A stretch of 64,000 bases of DNA. Origin: Durusdinium trenchii (taxonomy: Eukaryota > Sar > Dinophyceae > Suessiales > Symbiodiniaceae). The notes under the pieces are model-generated. The model worked only from the letters and a program-made list of their open reading frames with translations. It was not told where the DNA came from and ran no database searches. The stretch's first letter is position 1, and each line of letters opens with the position of its first letter. This document shows, piece by piece, positions 33,788 to 43,769 of this stretch. Where the stretch lies: NCBI GenBank assembly GCA_963970005.1, contig CAXAMN010021112.1, positions 1,597,559 through 1,661,558 on the forward strand, in the 5' to 3' direction. The position numbers and the translations under genes were made by a program.

Positions 33788-33889
33788 CTCTTGCTCCCGT
33801 CCACCCACGTCCACGGACGCTCCGTTGAAGGCCGAGCCACGGATGGAGGCCTCCAGGGAGCAGCGGTAACAGAGCAGCCCATCGATCTC
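33788..33889 (-). CDS. Candidate internal exon with CxxC
   Basis: Exactly 34 codons in phase 0 lie between CCACCAG|G and CAAGAG|GT. The peptide is EIDGLLCYRCSLEASIRGSA then FNGASVDVGGREQE. Canonical borders, phase and GC-rich third positions agree. The CYRC pair could bind metal. It may belong to the same gene as the exon at 33018-33166, but the phases do not match directly. Family not recognised. Confidence 0.5.
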
Positions 33890-34455
33890 CTGGTGGATCT
33901 CCGATCACGGCAGAGTCGACGCGTCGACGGACCCGGAGATCCGAAGAAAACCGACGGCGCTGCGGATGGTGTTCTCATGTTTTCTCCGCAACAAGTGGTC
34001 TTACCACTCATTCCATGGTATTGAGGAATGCATTGATCAGTACCATAGGGGGGGTTTTGTGTGTTGTTAGGGGGCTCGCCATGGTGGAGACGTCTCGCAA
34101 CAAACATAACCAGAAAGTTGTTTGGGCTTGTGGCTCAAGAATCTCAAGAAAACAAAGTTGTTGTGTGGTCTCATTGGACATCAGCTCAAAAACAGCTGAA
34201 TTCTGTTGGCATGAGTCTGAGACAGTGGTTTCAGAGCAGCTTGCACCAACTCATCGGCCAAGGTTTAATGGGGATTTTGAAGAAACCACCTACTGAAAGT
34301 CTGAAATCACTTGAAGGAGATTTCAACCTCTGCCAAGATTCTATTCTATACACTGGGGTGCCAAAAGTTGCGCTTCTTGACTTCTAAAACATCACAAACA
34401 TTCACAAACCCTTTCCCCTTAGAATCCTACGTGCAACATGTCGACACCTCAGTTG

Positions 34456-34523
34456 CGGTCAGATTTCCACACCTGAAAGCCTTATAAATATTACAAATTT
34501 AAACGGGTGTGGAAATCTGACCG
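34456..34523. repeat. Inverted repeat, 18-bp arms
   Basis: CGGTCAGATTTCCACACC (34456-34473) and its exact reverse complement (34506-34523) flank a 32-bp AT-rich spacer. It can form a stable hairpin in DNA or RNA. Confidence 0.85.
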
Positions 34524-35353
34524 TGCTGTACCTGCCACGCAAAATGGACGTGTTGATCCGATCCGCTGTAGACCGCAAGTGTCATGTTGGAACAGAGTAA
34601 GAAGCGTAAACTTTAGGGTTCTTGAAGTATGTTTGTTTAGGTAAGGTCTGTGCCGAGATTCTATGCTAAGTAAGGTCTCAGAGAGCTTGGTATCAGAATA
34701 CCCGCCAAAAAAAAAGTTTCAGATTCGCTCTTCGGCCTCCAGAAGGCTCTTCTAAACCCGACAAATCGACGCGCATCGACGTTGACGGTCGTCGCACGGC
34801 CTCGGTGGGTTGTCCGCTGTAAGAAGCCTTCAGCAAACTCAGCAGGTTCCTTGGCACCGGCGCGGCTGGGTGGTTTGGGGGACCGTGTTCTTATTTTGGT
34901 CTTTTCTCAACAGAAAATGAAGCAGAATAGACGTGCGCGTTGGAGCGTTTTGCCCACAGCCAACTGAGGAACCCCCCCTACGAGGATCCGAAGATTTCAG
35001 TAAATTCAACTCACTTGAAAAATATGAGTCAGTGGGTTGAGTGTAAATCAAGAAGTATTTGAAACCACCCAGTCTTCTGAAGCAGACTTACCAAAATGGC
35101 GGAGTGACTGCCTCTCTCACGCTTTATACGCTTTCCTCTTCACATCTGAAGATCATGCTAGGTAAAAGGCTATAGCTATAGCCATCGGATTCAGCAACCA
35201 AGCACAAGACCCTAACCAAATGGATACAGATGGATTCTGGGGTCAGCAAGATCACCAGCCAGCATGGAAAGGATGTGGGCCCATGCTTTTGATGGACCAA
35301 AAACGCAATACTTCAAACGCACGTGATTCCCTGTTGCTGCTGGTATCTGAATC

Positions 35354-35424
35354 AGCACCATGCAAGTAAGAAGTTCGAAATATATTACAGTACACATTGA
35401 GAACTTCTTACTTGCATGGCGCTG
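35354..35424. repeat. Inverted repeat, 19-bp perfect core
   Basis: CCATGCAAGTAAGAAGTTC (35358-35376) pairs exactly with 35401-35419. With one mismatch the stem extends to CAGC/GCTG at 35354 and 35424. The spacer is 24 bp and includes TACAGTA. Confidence 0.85.
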
Positions 35425-35513
35425 GATTTGGTCCAGCACGACTAGGTCTGTGGTGGTGCCTAGTTCCCAACATCGACACATTCTACCATGCAACCCACCA
35501 TCCCCGGACCCGT

Positions 35514-35556
35514 GGGCCCACCTGGACCCACCTGGACCCGCCTGGACCCACCTTCG
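35514..35556. repeat. 11-bp minisatellite CCACCTGGACC
   Basis: About four units of CACCTGGACCC run in tandem. On the minus strand it would encode a Gly/Pro-rich stretch next to a possible exon (35540-35620), but the repeat alone explains the open frame. Confidence 0.7.
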
Positions 35557-36865
35557 CCGTCCGCCGGACTCGATCCAAGCGTCACGCTGGAAAAGTGGGG
35601 ACGATCGATGTTGATCAAATCGAGCGATAGACCTCGGTGGAGCGGGTGAGGCGTGGTCCGCTGCTCGGTGGACCGCACGCACAAAAGCGAAGAAGCAGTT
35701 CATGACTGTGTAAAGATGGCTTGGGCAAAATAATGATGATCTAGAAGTGGCCGGGACACAACCAATGGATACCCTCTGAGAAGGTGATTGGAGATCCTGT
35801 TATGTAGACTTGGAGGGTCCAAGTACCTTCTGAGAAGGTATGTGGATCCCTAGGTATAGTTCGTACGTCCACTTCCATGATTTCATGGCAATAGCACCAA
35901 TCGTTTGTGAAATCACTTGCGACGACACTACTTTGGATGCCCTCATGGTCTACAAATGGTTTGGAAACCCTTTCATTCAGCAACAAAAAGATGACCCCAT
36001 TCGAAAGAGCCCGAAAAGTGGCAAAACTTGTACTTCCGAGTAAAGGACCAGGATCTTCTGCATCTCTGGCAAGCCATCCCCATTGACTGAAGGCTTCAAA
36101 CTTTGGTGATTCTGGGACACGCAACGCGTACGCGACGGCCACAACTCCCTCTGCTTCCCCGCATCTGAAGGCCTGTTTGGAGGGGCAACTTTCAACCTTG
36201 GCAGGACGGCGGAGGTGAACATGAATGAACAAAAAGCTCTGTGGAAGAAAACCAAGTATGGTTTAAGGTTGTTGTTCAAACTTTAAAGCTTAAATAGCTT
36301 AAAGCTTACTAGGATGATTGTTGATTCTCGCTTTCGTTCTGCATCTGGCGATGGCTCAACGCCAGTATCAAGCGTTTTTTTCTACAGCAAGCTGGGGCAG
36401 TTCCACCATTTGTCAGCTAAAGACTAGAGGCATCTTGAGCCACGATTGAATGTTGCTAATTATGCTAATTGTTGCTGTCGTTGTCATGGTCGGGGCTATT
36501 TCCACACAGACTATACTACCAACACCAAATGGTCAGTGTGCTTGGATTTCGAGAACATTTGGACCAAAAGCCAAGCTATTGGAAGGATCCACAAGGCCTT
36601 GGTGGACCTTTTCCCCAATCAGGATGTTCGTCCCGGGCTCATACCTACAAGCACATGCAAGAAGTTGCTTGTTCATAACCCTTCCCCCAGCCCCCAGCAT
36701 CTTCACCCACGCATCCCTGTACTCAGAGTTCAGAATCACCTTATTCGAAGTTCCAGTTCCCAGCCACAAGACATCCCTCCACCCCATACAGACCACGTGT
36801 ATGCTCTTGTGTTTGGTTTCATTTTTGAAGGGAAGAAACCTCCGTCTCGACGGCGAAAGAACAAC
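35557..36865. other. No recognisable gene
   Basis: Frames are open on both strands but without family signals. A pair of CTGAGAAGGT repeats lies near 35776 and 35830. Confidence 0.4.
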
Positions 36866-37039
36866 CCCAGACCATCCATGGGATTGGAATAGTCACATAC
36901 ATTTGCCCCATTTATGACCTTAATGTATAACCATCCTGGAGTACATAGAATATGGAATGTAAAAAACACGTATTCTATGTACTCCAGGATGGTTATAAGT
37001 AACATTAAGTAACTATTCCAGTCCCAGGGATGTTCTGGG
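36866..37039. mobile_element. 174-bp nested inverted-repeat element
   Basis: The outer ends CCCAGACCATCCATGGGATT and the inverted CCCAGAACATCCCTGGGACT (28 bp, about 25 matches) bracket an inner perfect 27-bp inverted repeat (36926-36952 and 36971-36997). A further end copy is at 44286-44313. The ends resemble those of the CCCAGACAC elements. Likely a MITE. Confidence 0.7.
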
Positions 37040-37816
37040 AACGAAAAACGTATCGTGCAAAACCATCTCATGCGAGAGACCCGTGCGAGGCCACAAGCGG
37101 TGCAAACGCGCGTCTCTTCCAAGACCCCTTCGAAGAGATCCTCGCGTCTCGCCACGAGGATCGATGGGTGTCCACCCAGAGAGTTTAAGTGACCTGAAAA
37201 AAAGGGACCCTAGTGGGGTACCTATGAGATAGTCGAACTAGGGCCTGTCGGGTCCCCTCTGGAAACCAGGTAGAGCGACGGTCAATTGTTGCATTTGGCA
37301 TACGGATTTTCTAGGTTTTTCTCGGAAATCCGTCCGAATTCTGGTCCGAAAGCTTTGGGCTGAATCCGACTGAATCCGCCCTGTGCGAGTACTGAGTACT
37401 GGTTACTGTTCACCCTTTCAGAAGAAGCACCAGGACTCAGGTCACATGCCTCAAGTGGTCTAGATCCCCTTCTAGCATCTTCTAGCCATGTCTGCCCTTC
37501 ATCAGGGAATGTACTTACCGCCTAACTTACACGCCGTACCCTCGAAGTTCAAAGACTATCCATTGCCCCATTAAACTAAAGTAACTAAAGGTAAGGTTCC
37601 TATTGAAATCGCCGTTGTTTATGCCATCTTTGGACGACGTAGTTTTGGACTCCCAGCACTTACACACGGTCACCACCGCCAACGGCCCACCGCGCCAGCA
37701 CCGCTGCGCTGCGCGTGGCGTCCCTCCGCACCGTGCGTCCTCGAAGCATTGGATCGCTTGCGTCGCTTCACCTCGGTGAACCGGACGGGGAACGGTCGAA
37801 AGGGCCGTGCCAAGCC

Positions 37817-37982
37817 ACCAGGGACTTGGAATAGGGTGAAAGCTATAGAAGGAGGTGTTGGGTCTCATTTCCACCAGGGACTTGGAATAGGGTGAAAGCT
37901 ATAGAAGGAGGTGTTGGGTCTCATTTCCACCAGGGACTTGGAATAGGGTGAAAGCTATAGAAGGAGGTGTTGGGTCTCATTT
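37817..37982. repeat. Perfect 56-bp tandem triplication
   Basis: Copies start at 37817, 37873 and 37929. The first two are complete and identical; the third lacks only its last two bases. The unit begins ACCAGGGACTTGGAATAGGG. There are no spacers, so this is not an array of the CRISPR kind. Identity implies very recent expansion or an assembly effect. Confidence 0.95.
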
Positions 37983-38199
37983 TTGGAGGCAAGCCAATGG
38001 TTTTCATACGACTTGGCTTTCAGTGAACTTTTGGCGAGGACGTCCTGTTTTGCATCCCCAGTCTCGACATTGATTCACCTCTATACAAATAATACCAATG
38101 CCTGGACCCTATACCACCGGTGTGCGTGAAGGATCCTATACCACCGGTTTAGGGTGAAGAAGCCTATACCACGTTGGAGACCCCTCCTGACCTCATGAC

Positions 38200-38269
38200 C
38201 CTCCGAAGCGCTCCCCAAACAGACCGTCGCAACCGATATACTCTGCCCAGTGGCACCAACTCAGCAGCC
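38200..38269 (-). CDS. Candidate exon
   Basis: From GCGAAG| the minus strand reads LLSWCHWAEYIGCDGLFGER then FG, before a possible donor |GTCATG. The aromatic- and Cys-rich composition and codon bias suggest coding. Family not recognised. Confidence 0.3.
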
Positions 38270-39774
38270 CTTCGCGTCCCAAGAGGCATGGCCTGGCCAC
38301 GCTGAACGCCTGGAGCTGCTGGAAGCTTCTGAGCTGCCGTCGACCTGAGCAGAAACGGCTGCACTCTCGCTTTTAGAGTTCGAAAGAAGCACCGTCAAAA
38401 GCTGGGTTGGACTGATCCCCACCGCTGGTCGGCCAGACCTGACGGATGTTGGGGACAGAGGCTTTGAAAGGCGAAGGCGAAGGTATCCAATGGCTCCAAG
38501 ATTCAGCCTACAAGTATGGTCCATGTTGGATGGTGGTCCGTCAGGGTCTTTGGGGACTTTGGAGACCTGTGATGTTCAGTTCACGAGAAATCAATAACTC
38601 GAGCGGATAAGTTCCATCTCCCATTCCAAACGATCAATATATGGGAGTACACTCTGGCTTTGTAAACCAAATGAGCCATTGTCTTCCACGTTTGTGAGCC
38701 GGAGTGCACTATATAGTTCTAGTTAGTTGAAAGCCTCCTGGCAGATCATCTTCCTCTATGAAAATATGTCACACATATTCTTTTCTTGGCAGCCATTGCT
38801 GGTACAGAATCCCCTTTGGATCTTTGTTCTAACCTTGCTCTATTGCTTTGTTTCTTTGCCTATTGGATGTTCAATTCTTTTGGAACCTCTCGCATTTGGG
38901 TGGATCACTACCTAACCCTCAACTCTCAAAACGGTGGGATCCCTACTTCATCCCCCCGGGGCTGTTTGGGAATGCGTTCATGTTTCTTCCAAGCCATCTT
39001 ATCTTGCTGACTCCCTGAAAACGTGGAGAACGCGTGGCCCCGATTTTGCAGACCGAACAACTGGTTGTCCACTTCCATGAGACATATGATTACATCATTT
39101 GAGGGAGTGTCACATCTTCGTCAAAACGACCTCCTGGCCCATCAGACTCGCCACAAAGCGAGGAATGGATCGACTCCAATAACTTGATGAAGGCTTCATG
39201 TGCATCCTTGGAACGAGCCATGCCACAGTGGGAGGATGCTGGATCGGAGGCCTACCGTAGGCGGTTCAGCGGCTGCTTGGGACTCCCTATTTCAACACAA
39301 ATGATGATTGGATTGGATAAACATCGATAAACCTATTGGTCGCAAAGAACCTGCCCAGTTCTTCCAATGAATGTGGAGTTCCTTGGGCCAGACCAGATCA
39401 GCTAGTTGTGGGCCCGGATTCCTTCACCGAGAAATGGGTGACAAAGCTGGCAGCGAAGTCGGGTTCCCAGCGAAGCCCGCGAAAGAGGAAATAACATGTT
39501 CCCAAAGCTGTTTGCTGTGAGACAATCTCCCAGTTTCCTTTGTTTCTGCAGCTCCCCATTTCGAGAGGATGGCAGAATACTGTGAACACAGCGCTCATCT
39601 GGGGGCAAAGGAAGTCGGGGTGCTTGTCCCAAACGAAGTTGGGGAAAGACAACGAGTGGAAAAGCACGACCTCCATACAAATGAACTATGTCTCGATCGT
39701 TGCTCTTTGTCACACAACCAAGGGACCAAGGGCCACCACACACTCTGAACCAAAACAAGGCTGCAGGTCTTTAG
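38270..39774. other. No recognisable gene
   Basis: AT-richer sequence without recognisable coding. It leads into the T-rich terminus of the next unit. Confidence 0.4.
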
Positions 39775-39807
39775 CGGGATATTTTTTTTGTGGGATATGT
39801 TTTTTTT

Positions 39808-39817
39808 NNNNNNNNNN
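39808..39817. other. Assembly gap (10 N)
   Basis: Ten N follow a T-homopolymer inside the left terminus. True gap length is unknown. The ORF reading across it must not be trusted beyond 39818. Confidence 0.99.
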
Positions 39818-40846
39818 ACGACGACCCTCCCGGATGAAACCTAGGCCCATGTCTGCGAGCTCACGCAGCAGGTCCATTCGAGCCTCAAGATGCATGGACC
39901 CTTTTAAATTGGACAGGTGTGCGCCAACATCCGTCAATGTGATGGGGTCTTTGGTGCGCGAAGACAAGAGCCTGGCAGGTAAGGAGCGTGGCTCCCGATT
40001 TGGAGGTGGGCTGGCGCCGCGGCACTGAGCGCGCCCCGCACACCGAGCAGCAACCTCCCAATCCAGAACATTGCAGTCATGAACGACGCGCAAGTCGAAG
40101 TGGCGAATGGCACACTTGAGGGCATGATCAGGCAAGCCGAATGTGGAACATTGCGAAGAAGCGAAATCTTGGAATGAAGTGAGCAAAGCAGCGGTCGGGA
40201 CGTGATACTCCATTTTGCCAAGCGCAGCTCTGCCAGCCGAACCCCACCCGCCGCTCTCTTCCAATTCGTGAAGTTCATGGTAGAACTTTCGAACAGCAAT
40301 CTGGGCCGCCGTGGAAGGTGCAAAGTGTCTAGGTGGAATCTGCGTGGGGCCCCAATGAGTGGCAACATGAAGCCAGTTGGCCTGCAAGAACGGATGAACG
40401 ACGGACGAATCCAACAAATCCGTCTCTGGGTCAACAATCGCACGGCCTGCGGCAGTCATCAGAATCCGCGCGCCAAAGCCACACTGATGCAAATGTTCAA
40501 CTTTGGCCCACCACCTTCTAAAGAGAGAAAACTGTTGAAACAAGCAAATGTTGACGTTGGTGGAGCCGAAAACAAGAGGCACTGGCTGGTCAGCAGGCAA
40601 TGCGGCCACCTGGTTTGCAGCTGGGCGAGGGCGGGATGACGCCTTCTCTTCAGCGCCTGTGCCCCATTCACATTTGCCGCCGTTGGCGCACTCCAGCCAC
40701 CGTGTCAAATCAAGGTATTTTGCAACGTCGACCGTCTCTTTAGTTGGGAAAGACGGATCAAGGATGGGCTTCGCCTCTGGACCCCAAAGTAACAACACAC
40801 CATCGAGGCGCCTCAAACGCTCTTGTATCTTTCCATTGTTCCCCAC
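39818..40846 (-). CDS. Unrecognised protein, 3' part cut by gap
   Basis: About 340 residues of a coherent, globular-looking sequence run from 40846 into the gap. It has Trp-rich parts (FRRWWAKVEHLHQCGFG, FLQANWLHVATHWGP) and His/Cys near the end (LPDHALKCAIRHFD). The upstream continuation is probably in the frame of 40813-41025, so the ATG at 40846 may be internal. It follows the ORF at 41046-42332 on the same strand. No family is recognised. Confidence 0.55.
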
Positions 40847-41025
40847 ACCGATGAAGTGGTCAGCGTGGTAGAAGCACGATGTTCGGCGACTGTGCGCTCA
40901 AAGAGTTTGGTGATAGCAGCGCACGCAGGAGACTCGCCGGCATTGAGGTCCCCAGTTGGGCAAGCCCACCAACGGGCCCTGCATGTGAAGTGCGCCGACC
41001 GGTCAGCATAGAGTGCTATGGACAA
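40813..41025 (-). CDS. Short ORF overlapping the start of the next frame
   Basis: 70 residues (MSIALYADRSAHFTCRARWW, then ACPTGDLNAGES...) begin 20 nt after the stop of the 41046-42332 ORF and overlap the next ORF by 34 nt in another frame. It is probably the 5' part of the same protein, separated by a frameshift or a small intron. It may also be spurious. Confidence 0.35.
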   Translation of the reverse strand: MSIALYADRSAHFTCRARWWACPTGDLNAGESPACAAITKLFERTVAEHRASTTLTTSSVWGTMERYKSV

Positions 41026-41045
41026 GTCTTTATGCTGACAGGAAG

Positions 41046-42332
41046 CTAGACAAGCCTGTCGAAGACAAATATGGCTGGAAGCCCACAGCCACGATGCAGG
41101 AACTCACACGCTACGGCCATGCGCAAAGTGGTTGTGTAACCCAGGCGCCTGGGGAGCTTGGCTGCATGCTCAACTGACAGCCTTTGGGTTTTGATGAGAC
41201 GCAGGTTGTCGAGAGAATGCTGCGCGACTTCATCCAAAGAATGGTGCAGAGTGTATTGGGAATACATGGGAACAGAAGTCCAAAAGTTCCCATCCTGCGC
41301 AGCTAGACCAGCCGAATTCGCCAATATGCTGAAGTAATGCTCGACCTCAGCTTGTGGATCAGCAGCAAAACAAGGCAAACCAACGGAGGCAGGCACTCCA
41401 GAGAGGTCAATTGGCGCCACACAATCAGAAGGGGTGGTACGCAAAGCTGCCGCTGCAGAAGAGTCATTGACTGAAGCAGGCCAAATCACACGCGCAGGCG
41501 GAGAGCGGGATCTCGATGCTTGCGAACCAGAAACATGGACACGGCCCCGAGGGGGAGAGCACGACAAACGGCAACCGTGTGCAATTGCACGTGGCAAGTT
41601 GCCTGGGTGCGCAGCGGCTGCTTGCGTAGCCATGTCCAGGGAAATTCGAATGGGACACTCCGCCTGAATGCGACCGACAAAATCATCGAGGATGTGGTCA
41701 TCCAAGTCAATGCAACACGGACTGCTCCTGAGCGCTGCAAAAGAACTGGCTCCCGTCATAGAGGGGACCTTCCTAGCACGCTTGGAATAGTGGCGCGCGA
41801 AGCGGCATTGGCAAACAGTGTGCAGCCCATGGCAATAGCACCTGTGCGATGGAAAGTCCACGACCCAAGCGCTTGACGATGCGTGCAGGTCGCCGTCGGA
41901 AAAGTCACGGATGGGATCGTCTGACACGGCACGAGAGAAAGAATCATTGGCAGCAAATTCCAAACTCAATGCGTTGTTGACAATTGTGACTTGGACATCA
42001 TCGGTCTTGCTGTCGGTTCTTGCCCCTGCTGGCCTCTTGCGACAGCGGCGTGCGAGCACGCAGTGGCAGACCCCGCTTAGACCATGGCAAAAGCACCCTG
42101 GGCCCTCTGACGGCAGGGTCCTTGCTGAGGCACGTGCCTCCTCATCGGAGAAGTCGCTGATGGGATCTTTCGAGCAGGCATGGGACAAAGAACGGGCGGC
42201 AGCAAAGTCCAAAGCCAAACTCTTCGTAATTGTTGCCCCAGCATGATCCGAACTAGCCGGTGAGTCCAGCAAAGTGCCTGCTGGGGATGTTGGGCTTCGG
42301 CACGCTGTTGGTTCATACATGTCAAAAGGCAA
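41046..42332 (-). CDS. Unrecognised protein with two Cys/His repeats
   Basis: 428 residues. Two imperfect repeats of about 65 residues (near 35-100 and 110-175) share FA...S.S.A...DPI-DFSD and C-x-CHGL-x2-VC-x-C, then KR: CFCHGLSGVCHC and CYCHGLHTVCQC. The spacing suggests metal binding. A basic Ser/Arg-rich linker follows. The C-terminal 150 residues look globular (VEHYFSILANSAGL, LPRRLGYTTTLRMAVACEFL). No known family is assigned. The upstream ORF overlaps in another frame and carries related Cys repeats. Confidence 0.55.
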   Translation of the reverse strand: MPFDMYEPTACRSPTSPAGTLLDSPASSDHAGATITKSLALDFAAARSLSHACSKDPISDFSDEEARASARTLPSEGPGCFCHGLSGVCHCVLARRCRKRPAGARTDSKTDDVQVTIVNNALSLEFAANDSFSRAVSDDPIRDFSDGDLHASSSAWVVDFPSHRCYCHGLHTVCQCRFARHYSKRARKVPSMTGASSFAALRSSPCCIDLDDHILDDFVGRIQAECPIRISLDMATQAAAAHPGNLPRAIAHGCRLSCSPPRGRVHVSGSQASRSRSPPARVIWPASVNDSSAAAALRTTPSDCVAPIDLSGVPASVGLPCFAADPQAEVEHYFSILANSAGLAAQDGNFWTSVPMYSQYTLHHSLDEVAQHSLDNLRLIKTQRLSVEHAAKLPRRLGYTTTLRMAVACEFLHRGCGLPAIFVFDRLV

Positions 42333-43036
42333 GGTTGGAGAAACAAATGCCTCGGAAGGCAGACCCCGGTGTAGGCAGGCATCTGGCTGTTCAATGCTTT
42401 GGAAACCAAGGGGCGTGGACTGCGATCAAAGCAAACCACTGCACAAACTTCGCAATCTGGGTCTGAACATGGCTCGGCTGGGGGCGGTGTGCGACTGGTG
42501 CTTTGGGCCGACTTATCGCCACCAACAGACAAGCCGCTACCATGACAAGGACGTGCGCACACCCTGCAATCAGGATCCGAACACAATCCGGAAAAACTCT
42601 GATCAGATAAAGGAACTTCACTGGCATCTCGCTGTTCGAGGCTTCGAGGACTGCGATCAAAGCAAACGAAGGCGCAAACCGTGCAATTCGGGTCTGAACA
42701 TGGCTCGGGCAACGCAGGAGTACCCGCATTGGAACCCAAGTGTTCATCAACACACGACAAGCCTCGACCGCTCATAGGATTGGAACTCATCAGACCACCG
42801 CGCCCCAACGCCTGATTGGTGCAAGTGTTGTGGCAAGAGGCCCGCTTCGGTGCGAACACATCACCGGAACAATGCTGGAAATGGCCCACATCAGAATGTG
42901 TACTCCGTGTGAAAACCATGCAAGGACTCTGTGGAAAGACCGAGACCCATCGAACAGCTTGCTGCAGCGAAATGTAGCAGGGCGAGGACCCAGGCAAGAA
43001 CAAAAAAGCCCCCCTTTGCAGGGTCATGGAAAACAA
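42077..43036 (-). CDS. Cys-rich repeat ORF
   Basis: 319 codons. Three repeats read EPCSDPNCTVCAFVCFDRSP, then GLCSDPDCRVCARPC, then EPCSDPDCEVCAVVCFDRSP, that is C-S-D-P-x-C-x-V-C-A-x2-C. The last 85 codons overlap the 41046-42332 ORF in another frame and look like frame noise, so a frame change near 42330 probably joins the two. Possible zinc-binding tandem motif. Confidence 0.5.
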   Translation of the reverse strand: MFSMTLQRGAFLFLPGSSPCYISLQQAVRWVSVFPQSPCMVFTRSTHSDVGHFQHCSGDVFAPKRASCHNTCTNQALGRGGLMSSNPMSGRGLSCVDEHLGSNAGTPALPEPCSDPNCTVCAFVCFDRSPRSLEQRDASEVPLSDQSFSGLCSDPDCRVCARPCHGSGLSVGGDKSAQSTSRTPPPAEPCSDPDCEVCAVVCFDRSPRPLVSKALNSQMPAYTGVCLPRHLFLQPCLLTCMNQQRAEAQHPQQALCWTHRLVRIMLGQQLRRVWLWTLLPPVLCPMPARKIPSATSPMRRHVPQQGPCRQRAQGAFAMV

Positions 43037-43162
43037 GAAGACCAGTAGGGTAATAGTCTTTCAAAGCACCCACAATGACTGCGATCTGCTCCGTGGAGGT
43101 GGCAGGACTCAGCAGTGACAAGCAAGTTTGGGTGTCATATCCAAGTTGAAGGAGCCCTCCGT

Positions 43163-43186
43163 CCTTCCTTCCTTCCTTCCTTCCTT
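43163..43186. repeat. CCTT microsatellite
   Basis: Six CCTT units lie just inside the right terminus of the 3.5-kb unit. Confidence 0.95.
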
Positions 43187-43562
43187 GCGGAGCCCTGAAA
43201 AGAAAAAACATATCCCACCCCCCCCAAAAAAAAATATCCCACGGAAATATGCCCTCCAACCTCCCAAAAACAATCACAGGGAACCCAGGGTTTGGCTTGG
43301 ATGTCAAGAAGGACTCTTTCCACTTACAGTCTCTGCCCAGCATCTTGTTGCTCACCGGAGATGGACGACATACCACACTCCTGGGCTCACATTCGTCGGG
43401 CTGCCTCTCCTATTCTCTCAGCTCCTCTTTCCCAACCCACCCGGTGATCCTTCCGGAGTGCACCGGGAGATGGACCTGGCTGGGTGCACTGGTCGATGTT
43501 TCGAACAGGCCCGGGTTCAAACGGGCTCGGTCTGCAAGCGGGCGGTCGGTCTCCCTATTTGG

Positions 43563-43583
43563 ATATATATATATATATATATA
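43563..43583. repeat. AT dinucleotide tract
   Basis: About ten AT units. Similar tracts recur through the window (for example 503-518, 1528-1545, 16612-16627, 29132-29150 and 52493-52507). Confidence 0.95.
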
Positions 43584-43634
43584 CACACCCATCATTCCGA
43601 AGCCTCATGTCCTCCTCCACCCTGCACGCTTGGC

Positions 43635-43769
43635 TTATCGCTCCTCCTGGATCGCCAGCGCCAGGCGCGCCAGCGCGTCGCCGTTCCCGTCGCCGTCCTC
43701 CGCGGGCGACGGGAACGCGGCGTCCTCGCGGTTCAGGTGCTGAAGGACCGGCGCTAAGAAGGTCAAGAC
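43635..43769 (-). CDS. Candidate terminal exon, acidic
   Basis: 44 codons and TAA at 43637, in phase 0 after CTCCGAG|. The peptide is VLTFLAPVLQHLNREDAAFP, then a DGDGNGD loop, then ALARLALAIQEER. Nearly all third positions are G or C. The acidic DGDGNGD stretch recalls a metal-binding loop but is not a full EF-hand. Family not recognised. Confidence 0.5.
   Translation of the reverse strand, partial: VLTFLAPVLQHLNREDAAFPSPAEDGDGNGDALARLALAIQEER

Larger units (their letters stand above)
39775..43243 (-). mobile_element. Unclassified 3.5-kb unit with T-rich inverted termini
   Basis: The left end (39775-39807) reads CGGGATATTTTTTTTG then TGGGATATGTTTTTTT. The right end (43198-43243), read from the minus strand, gives CGTGGGATATTTTTTTTTG, a G-run, then TGGGATATGTTTTTT. 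These are inverted copies. Between them lie long minus-strand ORFs unlike the short exons elsewhere. No transposase, RT or integrase motif is recognised, and no target duplication is obvious. It could be a novel mobile unit or a gene flanked by inverted repeats. Confidence 0.5.

Noticed and set aside
37817..37982. Possible CRISPR-like array
   Set aside because: Head-to-tail copies without spacers, in a eukaryotic context.
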